Shown piece by piece: positions 34,204 to 40,859 of a stretch of 40,859 nt of DNA. Below the pieces are notes generated by a model that saw nothing but the letters and a program-made list of their open reading frames with translations, did not search any database and was not told where the DNA came from. Within the stretch, counting starts at the first letter, position 1, and every line of letters starts with the position of its first letter. The stretch spans positions 1-40,859 of the forward strand of contig JACERY010000017.1 of assembly GCA_013912105.1 (NCBI GenBank), given 5' to 3'. This stretch comes from Acidimicrobiales bacterium (GTDB lineage: Bacteria; Actinomycetota; Acidimicrobiia; Acidimicrobiales; UBA8592). A program made the translations under genes and the position numbers.

Positions 34204-34974
34204 GTGACTCCAGAAAGAGACCTCACGAACCTTGAAGGGAAAGTAATTACAATTACTGGCGGAAGCAGAGGTTTAGGGAAAGAAATGGCTCTTGCATTTG
34301 CCAGATGCGGTGCAACCATAGTTATTGCCAGCAGAAAAAAAGAAAATTGTGAATCATTAGCTGCATTTTTAACGGAATCAATTGGAGTACAAGCACGTGG
34401 CGTGGAATGTCATGTAGGTAACTGGGAACAATGTGATGCTCTCTTTAAAACTGTTTACGATACATACGGGAAATGCGACGTTTTAGTTAACAATGCTGGC
34501 ATGTCTCCTCTTTATGAATCGCTTACTAGCGTTTCTGAAGAACTTTTTGACAAAGTGCTCAATGTCAATTTGCGAGGCCCTTTCAGACTTTCATCTACCT
34601 TCGGTGAACAAATGGTTAAAGATGGAGGTGGTTCAATAATAAATATAAGCTCTGTAGCAGCAGCCCAACCTAGCCCTCACGAAGCACCATACGGAGCAGC
34701 TAAAGCTGGCTTGCATTCGTTAACGAAATCATTTTCTCGCGCTTACGCCCCAAAGGTACGCGTTAATTGCATCATGCCTGGACCTTTTCTGACTGATATT
34801 AGTAATGCGTGGTCTGAAGCGACTCACGATTCGTTAAAAGCTTTACCATTGAAAAGAGGAGGCCAACCAAGTGAAATAGTCGGAGCAGCACTTTATTTTG
34901 CTAGCGAAGCTAGTTCTTTCACAACAGGTTCCGTGCTTAAAATAGATGGAGGGCTCATCGCTGCTCCAGGGTAA
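34204..34974 (+). CDS. Short-chain dehydrogenase/reductase (SDR), classical
   Basis: This 256-residue SDR of the classical type has TGGSRGLGKE, ASRKKENCES after strand 2 (a basic residue, so NADP is possible), NNAGMSP, NISSVAA and YGAAK. It starts at a GTG with AGGGA upstream and closely follows the DapB-like gene. Its stop codon abuts the stop of the convergent SDR with no base between. The nearest known relatives may be gluconate 5-dehydrogenase or 3-oxoacyl reductase types. Confidence 0.88.
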   Translation: MTPERDLTNLEGKVITITGGSRGLGKEMALAFARCGATIVIASRKKENCESLAAFLTESIGVQARGVECHVGNWEQCDALFKTVYDTYGKCDVLVNNAGMSPLYESLTSVSEELFDKVLNVNLRGPFRLSSTFGEQMVKDGGGSIINISSVAAAQPSPHEAPYGAAKAGLHSLTKSFSRAYAPKVRVNCIMPGPFLTDISNAWSEATHDSLKALPLKRGGQPSEIVGAALYFASEASSFTTGSVLKIDGGLIAAPG

Positions 34975-35832
34975 CTAAAGAGTTTTTGGGCGATTCACGA
35001 AACGCTGCGCTTCTGGTGAAAAAAACCATCCTCCGCCAGCATGTGTACCGCCATCAACAGGAATATTATGACCGGTTACAAAAGCGGATAAATCACTTGC
35101 GAGGAAAAGAGCGACTCTTGCTTGATCTTCAGGCCATCCAAGCCTGCCAATTGGAGCCCACGCTTCCCACAAGTCGTCGACGTCTTCATACCCCGAGATG
35201 TAATCAACTTGAGGAGTTTGTGTTAAATCAACTCCTATTCCATTAACACGTACTCCATCTTTCCCAAACCCAGAAGCAAGACATGTGGAGAAGTGACTCA
35301 CCGCAGCTTTCATCGCTCCATAAATTGGATCACCAGGATAAGCCCGCATTGCCTCAACAGAATGAATATTGATAATCGAACCACCATTCCCATCAACCAT
35401 TGATGGCAAAAAAGCATGTGTAACAAGAAAAACATGATGTAAGTTAATGTCGTACATTTTCTTCCATGATTCAGGAGATGAATCAATAAATCTCACAAGT
35501 GGCCTGTAATCACCGACGTTATTGACAAGAACATCAACTTGCTCGTGAACACCAAGAATATTCTTTTTGAGCTCAGTAACATCTTTTTCGTTTCTTACAT
35601 CAACAATATGTGCACGAGCTTTACCTCCTGCTGCAGTAATTTCATTTACAACCGAACTAGCGAGCTCTGAATTGATTTCAGCTATTTCTACTATTGCCCC
35701 ATGTTCTGCAAATAATTTACTAATCCCACGCCCTATTCCTTCTCCACCACCGGTAATAACTGCGACTTTCCCATCAAGGAGCAGGTTCCAATTTTCAATA
35801 CTTGGAACATTATTAGGAGTTTGAGAAGCCAT
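34975..35832 (-). CDS. Short-chain dehydrogenase/reductase (SDR), classical
   Basis: This 285-residue SDR has TGGGEGIGRG, the acidic IVEIAEI after strand 2 (NAD-type), NNVGDYR instead of NNAG, the serine in NIHSVEA, YGAMK and PVDGG near the C-terminus. There is a C-terminal extension of about 20 residues after GGTHAGG that is longer than in classical SDRs. It follows the Amidohydro_2 gene by 5 bases, so the two form a pair like the amidohydrolase-SDR arrangement at 19698-23223. Confidence 0.9.
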   Translation of the reverse strand: MASQTPNNVPSIENWNLLLDGKVAVITGGGEGIGRGISKLFAEHGAIVEIAEINSELASSVVNEITAAGGKARAHIVDVRNEKDVTELKKNILGVHEQVDVLVNNVGDYRPLVRFIDSSPESWKKMYDINLHHVFLVTHAFLPSMVDGNGGSIINIHSVEAMRAYPGDPIYGAMKAAVSHFSTCLASGFGKDGVRVNGIGVDLTQTPQVDYISGYEDVDDLWEAWAPIGRLGWPEDQARVALFLASDLSAFVTGHNIPVDGGTHAGGGWFFSPEAQRFVNRPKTL

Positions 35833-35837
35833 AAGAA

Positions 35838-37034
35838 TTAACCAACTGGAAGAATAACATCTGGCAACGGGTGACGATACAACTTTGCTGCGTTTTCAGA
35901 ACACATCATCCGAATTTCTTTATTAGGAATATGTCCCCAGACATCTCTAATCACATTTTGTGTATTAGGCCACGTCCCATCTCCATGCGGGTAGTCAGTT
36001 TCAACACAAATATTTTCAACACCGATTACATCTCGCGTATCTATTGTTGATGGATCATCAAGAGTGCAGAACCAAAAATTACGTCGAAGCACATCAGCTG
36101 GCCGATTATCCCAACCTAACCCATAGCCAGAACGGTCAATAATGTTATCTAATCGGTCAATAAGCATCGCAACCCAACCGATTCCCCCTTCAGACATGGC
36201 GATTTTTAGATTAGGGAAACGAACAGGATATTCGCTCCATAACCAGTGAGCACATGCTCCGAGGGAGAGTTGTCCGAATAGGGTGGCCCCAATTTGAAGT
36301 GCAGGCGCCCCTGGCGCAAAAGGCGTCATACCGGAACTACCAACGTGCAGAGAAATAACGGTTTCAGTTTCTGCGCACGCACTAATAATAGGATCCCAAA
36401 ACTCCCTCTCCCATAAATTTGGAAATCCTACGTTATGAGGCATCTCCGGAAGAGTTACTGAAACGAAACCACGCTCAGCATTTCGATGGATTTCTCGAAC
36501 AGCTTCGTCACTATCGCCTAGATACGTAATTCCTCCTGGGATAACACGATCAGGATATTTTGAATACCATTCAGTAAACATCCAATCATTCCACGCTCTT
36601 ACAGCATCAATTCCAACGTCTCGATTTGAAGCTTTTGCGAAAACAGTTCCACAAAAGCCAGTAATTTGTGACGGGAAATTCAACATCGCCCAAATTCCAC
36701 CTAGGTCCATGTCTTTTATTCGAGCATCAATGTCGTAACAACCTGGCCGCATTTGATCAAAACGAAATGGTTCTAAGCTAACTGTTTCTGGTTTTCGACC
36801 AGCGACAGCATTCATGCCCACCTGACTGTAAGTAGCTCCTTCGAACTCCCAAATCTGATGACCATGTTCAGTTTCAATTAGTTGTGGGCCAAGCGCACGT
36901 AAGTGCGGTTGCATATATTCTTCAAATAAATGTGGTGGTTCAACGACGTGATCATCGACAGAGATGACTGTATATGCGACCTCAGTTGGTTCAGGGTCTG
37001 GTAGAAAAAGATCCGAATCTAAAGAAGTTGTCAA
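35838..37034 (-). CDS. Amidohydrolase_2 family protein (third copy)
   Basis: This 398-residue Amidohydro_2 protein has the N-terminal SVDDHVVEPPHLF (DDH in place of the DSH of the other two copies), a LHVGSSG histidine block and VETDYPHGDGTWPNT near the C-terminus. The start appears to be TTG 37034, because GGAG (37041-37044) lies 6 bases ahead and no ATG is available upstream; TTG 37046 is the longer alternative. It is cotranscribed with the SDR downstream. The substrate is unknown. Confidence 0.85.
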   Translation of the reverse strand: MTTSLDSDLFLPDPEPTEVAYTVISVDDHVVEPPHLFEEYMQPHLRALGPQLIETEHGHQIWEFEGATYSQVGMNAVAGRKPETVSLEPFRFDQMRPGCYDIDARIKDMDLGGIWAMLNFPSQITGFCGTVFAKASNRDVGIDAVRAWNDWMFTEWYSKYPDRVIPGGITYLGDSDEAVREIHRNAERGFVSVTLPEMPHNVGFPNLWEREFWDPIISACAETETVISLHVGSSGMTPFAPGAPALQIGATLFGQLSLGACAHWLWSEYPVRFPNLKIAMSEGGIGWVAMLIDRLDNIIDRSGYGLGWDNRPADVLRRNFWFCTLDDPSTIDTRDVIGVENICVETDYPHGDGTWPNTQNVIRDVWGHIPNKEIRMMCSENAAKLYRHPLPDVILPVG

Positions 37035-37125
37035 AATGGACTCCAATGCAATAATTTTCTGATTTTGTGATAGCTATAAAAGCAAGTACAACATTACCCT
37101 AGAGTTTCATGGCCAAGGAGAAAAG

Positions 37126-37953
37126 GTGGAGAGAAGAAAAGTCGCTTTTGTGACAGGAGCAAGTCGAGGTATTGGACGAGCATGCGCTATATCGCTTGCT
37201 CAAGCTGGATACGACGTGGCAGTTTCCGCACGAACCATGGTTGACGGAACAGCTTTTCTCGATGATGCGATAACTCCTGTTCCTGGAGGTTTAGATTCAA
37301 CGGTAGAAAAAATAAACGAAACCGGGCAAGAAGGATTTCCTATCCATATGGATCTTCTAGACCGTAAATCTGTTCTCCAAGCTGCAGATAGTGCACTCGC
37401 CCATTTTGGCCATATTGACGTTCTTCTAAATAATGCTATTTACCAAGGGCCCGGAGCAATGCTGACAATAGAAGAGCTTGAAGATACCTACGTTAATCAA
37501 TTATTTGAAGGGAATGTCTTCGCCCAACTAGCGTTAATCCGTCACTTGCTTCCGGAATTCATCAAACAAGGAGGAGCCACAGTCGTAAATATGATCTCTG
37601 CAACAGCATTTACTAACCCACCAGGGAAAATAGGGTCAGGCGGTTGGGGAGTTGGGTATGCGATGACAAAATCAGCGTTCGAAAGAATAGCTCCATTACT
37701 TATGATAGAACATGGCGCTGACGGAATAGTCACATACAACATTGATCCGGGGCATGTCATAACTGAACGTCAAAAAGCTAAACGTAAAGAAAAAGAATAC
37801 ACCGCTTTCCCGAGCGCTCCCCCAGAAGCGATAGGAGCAGCCGTTGCGTGGCTTTTACGGGAACCTACAGCTCCTGAAAAATACGGCGGAACGATAATAA
37901 ATGCACAACGTGAAACGAAAAGAAGAGGATTACTTTCAGGATGGCCTGAGTAA
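37126..37953 (+). CDS. Short-chain dehydrogenase/reductase (SDR)
   Basis: This 275-residue SDR has TGASRGIGRA, SARTMVDGT after strand 2 (favouring NADP), NNAIYQG, NMISATA and the YAMTK catalytic pair. It is translated from GTG 37126 with AAGGAG just upstream; the nearby ATG at 37109 is out of frame. It carries an insertion after strand 2 (about residues 38-60) with ALD-type residues that also occurs in the SDR at 38846-39670. It stands alone between the divergent amidohydrolase and the convergent acetoacetate-decarboxylase-like gene. Confidence 0.87.
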   Translation: MERRKVAFVTGASRGIGRACAISLAQAGYDVAVSARTMVDGTAFLDDAITPVPGGLDSTVEKINETGQEGFPIHMDLLDRKSVLQAADSALAHFGHIDVLLNNAIYQGPGAMLTIEELEDTYVNQLFEGNVFAQLALIRHLLPEFIKQGGATVVNMISATAFTNPPGKIGSGGWGVGYAMTKSAFERIAPLLMIEHGADGIVTYNIDPGHVITERQKAKRKEKEYTAFPSAPPEAIGAAVAWLLREPTAPEKYGGTIINAQRETKRRGLLSGWPE

Positions 37954-37961
37954 GAAATCTG

Positions 37962-38732
37962 CTAGGGCCGCCAGTTTTTGGGACCACCGCGTTCTCCTGG
38001 CCAACGTGATCCACCAATAGTGTCAGCAAAAGGCCAGAACGCTTCCGGGTCCAAAGCACCAGCGTTAGTGATTTCGCGACTTTTATGAGATGACCGAACT
38101 AGTTGCGCTGAAAGCTGTTCTCGCATAGGAAGGAGTTCTGTGTAAGGATCCCATGGGCTTTCTCGCAGAACTAGATCACCGGCGAGGTCCTCAATTTCAA
38201 CTGGTTCACTCACGCTATGCACGCGCACAACATGCGGTGGGAAATCATATTGCCCCTCAGCGCCTCCGATTTGCCTCGATGATTTAATCCACCACTCATT
38301 TTCTTCAACCTCTATACCATCAGGGGTAGCAGTTCCAATTGAACGACCACGAAACTCCATGAATGTGTACCCTTGGTGTTCACAAACAGCTTCTACATAA
38401 TCATTGATTCGGTAGAAAGAAATATTGCACGGAAATTTCGGTTGTCCATTCAGTTCTTGACTGATAAAGATCGCTGCTTCTTGATCAATTCCCATTCCCA
38501 CACAAAAAAGACCGTCTACGCCATTAAAGGAAGCACCAACCTTTGTACTAACTCCATATTCAGGTTCGCCAAGAATAGGAACGCAATACACATTGATCTG
38601 AACAATAGGATCCCCACTTGCTTCAAGGCCAGGAGGAAGCAAAGACGCTATTTTTTCTTGGTCAGTTCTATACGAAACTTTTAATTTAGGCCATCCACCT
38701 GTTTCGCCTGGTTGTGTCAAATGTTCACTCAT
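37962..38732 (-). CDS. Acetoacetate decarboxylase family protein
   Basis: This 256-residue protein has the acetoacetate decarboxylase fold features: LLPPGLEASG near residue 31, VQINVYCVPI, then SQELNGQPKF, in which Lys99 matches the Schiff-base lysine of the family, then YRINDYVEA. It lies opposite an SDR and near a crotonase. Many actinobacterial members are not true acetoacetate decarboxylases and act as decarboxylases or aldolase-dehydratases on other keto acids. GGAG precedes the ATG. The reaction is not assignable; the family is. Confidence 0.87.
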   Translation of the reverse strand: MSEHLTQPGETGGWPKLKVSYRTDQEKIASLLPPGLEASGDPIVQINVYCVPILGEPEYGVSTKVGASFNGVDGLFCVGMGIDQEAAIFISQELNGQPKFPCNISFYRINDYVEAVCEHQGYTFMEFRGRSIGTATPDGIEVEENEWWIKSSRQIGGAEGQYDFPPHVVRVHSVSEPVEIEDLAGDLVLRESPWDPYTELLPMREQLSAQLVRSSHKSREITNAGALDPEAFWPFADTIGGSRWPGERGGPKNWRP

Positions 38733-38765
38733 GCTCGCTCCAATGCAACTCTGCTCTTGGGATAC

Positions 38766-38776
38766 TTTGTCACAAA
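38766..38776. repeat. 11-base palindrome TTTGT-C-ACAAA in divergent region
   Basis: This perfect inverted repeat lies between the acetoacetate-decarboxylase-like gene and the divergent SDR, where a regulator might bind. It is short, and no regulator gene is present in the window. Confidence 0.3.
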
Positions 38777-38845
38777 CATCATTATTTTGCGAAAAAGAAG
38801 TAATCGTTCTAGAAACAAAGAAGAAGAAAGGATAAAGAGATAGCT

Positions 38846-39670
38846 ATGTCCGACCAGTTACGGGGGAAAACGGCGGTTATTACCGGAGCAAGTAGAGGTA
38901 TCGGAGCAGCAGTAGCTCAGCGTTTTGCATCGGAAGGCGCCAACCTTGCTATTTCCGCAAGAACACTTGATAACCACGCAATACTTTCAGGGTCACTCAA
39001 TGAAACAGCTAATCTTTGCCGACAATACGGGGGGCATGTAGAGGTCATTCAAGCAGATCTTGCAGATGAAAAATCAAGAGCGACAATTATTCCAAAGGCA
39101 ATTGAAGCTCTGGGTTCTGTGAATATCCTCATTAACAATGCAGCTGCAGCTATTTACAAAAACCTTGATGTTTATACATTAAAACATCGAAGGCTCATGA
39201 CGGAAATAAACGTGCAAGCCCCGCTTGACCTTATTCAACACGTACTTCCATCAATGATCAGCAATAGACAAGGATGGATCATTAATCTATCCAGTGCATC
39301 AAAGAAGCATCCAACCGGCCCCCCATATGATTTAGGAGGAGTGCGCGGTGTTTATGGTTTTTACGGCGCAACAAAAGCTATGCTCGATCGGACAACTTCT
39401 GCTCTCGCGTCGGAACTTTATGGGACAGGGATACGAGTCAATACAGTTGAACCTAAAGCTGCTGTCCTTTCTGAAGGAGCTGAAGCAGTTGTTGGAAAAA
39501 TACTTAAACCTAATCAGATCGAATCAATGGAAGAAATGGTTGAGTCAATCCTCTTTCTTTCAAGATGCGGAATCGATCACACTGGGAAAAACGAGGTTAG
39601 TTTAGAAGTCATCGATCAGAATAAGCTAACAGTTATGACCCTTGACGGGGAAGAACCCCACCCAACATGA
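38846..39670 (+). CDS. Short-chain dehydrogenase/reductase (SDR)
   Basis: This 274-residue SDR has TGASRGIGAA, SARTLDN after strand 2 (NADP-type), NNAAAA in place of NNAG, NLSSAS and YGATK with the catalytic Tyr and Lys. It shares SAR-type cofactor loop and the insertion after it with the SDR at 37126-37953, so the two look like paralogues. GGATAAAG lies ahead of the ATG. The crotonase gene follows after 37 bases on the same strand, making a likely operon of an SDR and a crotonase, a beta-oxidation-like pair. Confidence 0.87.
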   Translation: MSDQLRGKTAVITGASRGIGAAVAQRFASEGANLAISARTLDNHAILSGSLNETANLCRQYGGHVEVIQADLADEKSRATIIPKAIEALGSVNILINNAAAAIYKNLDVYTLKHRRLMTEINVQAPLDLIQHVLPSMISNRQGWIINLSSASKKHPTGPPYDLGGVRGVYGFYGATKAMLDRTTSALASELYGTGIRVNTVEPKAAVLSEGAEAVVGKILKPNQIESMEEMVESILFLSRCGIDHTGKNEVSLEVIDQNKLTVMTLDGEEPHPT

Positions 39671-39707
39671 AATGCGGCCATAAATATATAAACCAGAAAG
39701 AACACCA

Positions 39708-40499
39708 ATGTCAGAATATGAAAACATTCGTATAGAAAGTCCCATAACTGGGGTTCGCCAAATTATTCTCAATAAACCAGAAAAACGTAATGCGATTAGC
39801 ACTCCGATGAGAACAGAAATACTAGAAGCGCTCCAAACGCACGACATAGATGACGATGTTCGAGTCACTATTATCTCAGGAGCTGGTGATTGTTTTTCAT
39901 CAGGATATGACTTAACAAGTGGAGGGCTGATGGAGAATTCTCCTCTCTACAGTGCCCCAGGTGATGGGCAATGGACCCGCCAGGCAACAGATAGTTGGTT
40001 TAGTATTTGGGACTTAGCGAAGCCTGTCATAGCTCAAATACATGGTTACGCCATGGCCGGCGGAACAGAACTCGCTTCAGCATGCGATCTTATATACATG
40101 GCAGATGATGCCACTATTGGCTATCCTGTCGTTCGAGTAATGAGTACTCCGGATTGGCAATTTCATACACCAATTCTTGGACTCAGAGCATCAATGGAAA
40201 TGATGTTGACCGGCAATACATATACAGCAGAAGAAGCTGTACAAGTTGGTTTCGCAAATAGGGCTTATCCTCCAAGTGCATTACAAGAAGAAGTATTAGC
40301 TATAGCTGAAACAGTTGCACGAGTACCATCTGATCTTCAACAGGTTAATAAACGTTCAGTTCACAGGTCTTTTGAAGTATTAGGTGGGCGCACTGCTATT
40401 CGAGCAGCGCAAGAACTCCAAGCATTAGCTGCTTATCAAGAGTCAGTGAAGGAAGCACGAAAAAATCCCTTCAAGGCAATCAAAGAAGCTTTCGATTAA
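39708..40499 (+). CDS. Enoyl-CoA hydratase/isomerase (crotonase) family protein
   Basis: This crotonase-fold protein has 263 residues: LNKPEKRNAI (22-30), the first oxyanion-hole segment GDCFSSGYDL (60-69), and the second GYAMAGGTELASACD (113-127), in which Glu121 matches catalytic Glu144 of rat enoyl-CoA hydratase. The second catalytic glutamate (Glu164 in rat) lies in GYPVVRV, where Val141 replaces it. It is therefore unlikely to be an ordinary hydratase and may be an isomerase, hydrolase or C-C bond enzyme. It follows an SDR on the same strand and is tail-to-tail with the truncated SDR. Confidence 0.88.
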   Translation: MSEYENIRIESPITGVRQIILNKPEKRNAISTPMRTEILEALQTHDIDDDVRVTIISGAGDCFSSGYDLTSGGLMENSPLYSAPGDGQWTRQATDSWFSIWDLAKPVIAQIHGYAMAGGTELASACDLIYMADDATIGYPVVRVMSTPDWQFHTPILGLRASMEMMLTGNTYTAEEAVQVGFANRAYPPSALQEEVLAIAETVARVPSDLQQVNKRSVHRSFEVLGGRTAIRAAQELQALAAYQESVKEARKNPFKAIKEAFD

Positions 40500-40514
40500 G
40501 AAATTTTCAAGCGC

Positions 40515-40859
40515 CTACGTGTCACTTAAATCAGGCGCCCATGAAGACCCATTTATATGTGATCCTCCATCAGCAAAGATCGTGTTCCCAGTGACATAGC
40601 TAGAGCCTTCGCTTGCTAGGAAGACAGCGACTGGCCCAATATCTTCTTCACAGTCACCCATGCGACCCATCGGATTAGCAGCATCAGCAGCAGCGATAAG
40701 TTCAGGGAACTGACTCATAACTCGAAAAAACGACGCTGATTTTGCCGCTGGGCAAATAATATTTGCAGTAATTCCTAAAGGAGCCCACTCTCTCGCAGCT
40801 GTTCTTGTCGCACTCCGAAGAGCTTCTTTTGCAGAATTGTATTCAACTGTTCCCATATG
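40515..40859 (-). CDS. Short-chain dehydrogenase/reductase, C-terminal part, 5' end outside the window
   Basis: This is the last 114 codons of a classical SDR running off the right edge. The catalytic Tyr-Lys pair is in EYNSAKEAL, then ITANIICPAAKS, and the end has YVTGNTIFADGG. The cofactor-binding half lies beyond base 40859. The open frame at the edge continues (His before the internal Met), so the visible Met is not the start. Confidence 0.9.
   Translation of the reverse strand, partial: HMGTVEYNSAKEALRSATRTAAREWAPLGITANIICPAAKSASFFRVMSQFPELIAAADAANPMGRMGDCEEDIGPVAVFLASEGSSYVTGNTIFADGGSHINGSSWAPDLSDT

Overview
The window looks like the chromosome of an AT-rich, gene-dense actinobacterium, most likely a low-GC marine-type lineage of the class Acidimicrobiia. 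The left edge shows a typical actinobacterial arrangement: gyrA, a DUF3566 membrane protein (a family known from Actinobacteria), tRNA-Ile(GAT), then a very small membrane-type protein. The rest is rich in SDR oxidoreductases, CaiB-type CoA-transferases, Amidohydro_2 proteins, a Baeyer-Villiger monooxygenase and a P450, a gene content I associate with heterotrophic Acidimicrobiia. The lineage is inferred from gene content, not from a phylogeny. I saw no transposase, integrase, phage gene, CRISPR array or rRNA.

Layout. (1) 1-3341: gyrA (5' end cut off), DUF3566, tRNA-Ile, and a 42-residue protein. (2) 3351-8000: a saccharopine-dehydrogenase-like protein, a HisN/inositol monophosphatase, a PlsC acyltransferase, a CaiB CoA-transferase and a GNAT acetyltransferase. 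(3) 8074-12017: a solitary N4-cytosine-type DNA methyltransferase, two APH/ecdysteroid-kinase-like phosphotransferases and, between them, an uncharacterised protein that reads as a PD-(D/E)XK-like nuclease with a winged-helix tail. (4) 12147-14816: glcD-glcE without glcF, then a small tatA. (5) 14826-18728, minus strand: a Baeyer-Villiger monooxygenase, an alpha/beta hydrolase and a CoA-transferase, which together read as a ketone-to-acyl-CoA route. (6) 18870-25475: a PAP2/Aur1-like phosphatase, two tandem Amidohydro_2 proteins with an SDR, and, divergently, a CYP125/124-like P450 with a double-hotdog thioesterase. (7) 25472-29945: an iron-sulfur photolyase operon (photolyase, SDR, DCC/DUF393, DoxX) divergent from a small membrane protein and a DUF2071 protein. 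(8) 30116-40859: an N-acyl-D-amino-acid-deacylase-like protein and a zinc alcohol dehydrogenase, divergent from a DapB-like dehydrogenase and an SDR; then an Amidohydro_2-SDR pair, two more SDRs, an acetoacetate-decarboxylase-family protein, a crotonase and a truncated SDR.

Regions 5, 6 and 8 share the same enzyme classes (oxygenase, SDR, hydrolase or amidohydrolase, CoA-transferase, crotonase). This suggests catabolism of ketone-, steroid-, terpenoid- or aromatic-type organic matter. No substrate can be read from the sequence, and no transcriptional regulator is present in the window.

The genes are packed very tightly and change strand often. Of ten tail-to-tail gene pairs, nine are separated by 27 bases or fewer (one overlaps). 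The only one with a wide gap (29946-30115) carries the only strong intrinsic-terminator hairpin I found. No stretch of more than 300 bases lacks a gene. The best candidates for something undescribed are the photolyase neighbourhood, the nuclease-like protein near the orphan methyltransferase, the P450/amidohydrolase block, and the very small proteins.
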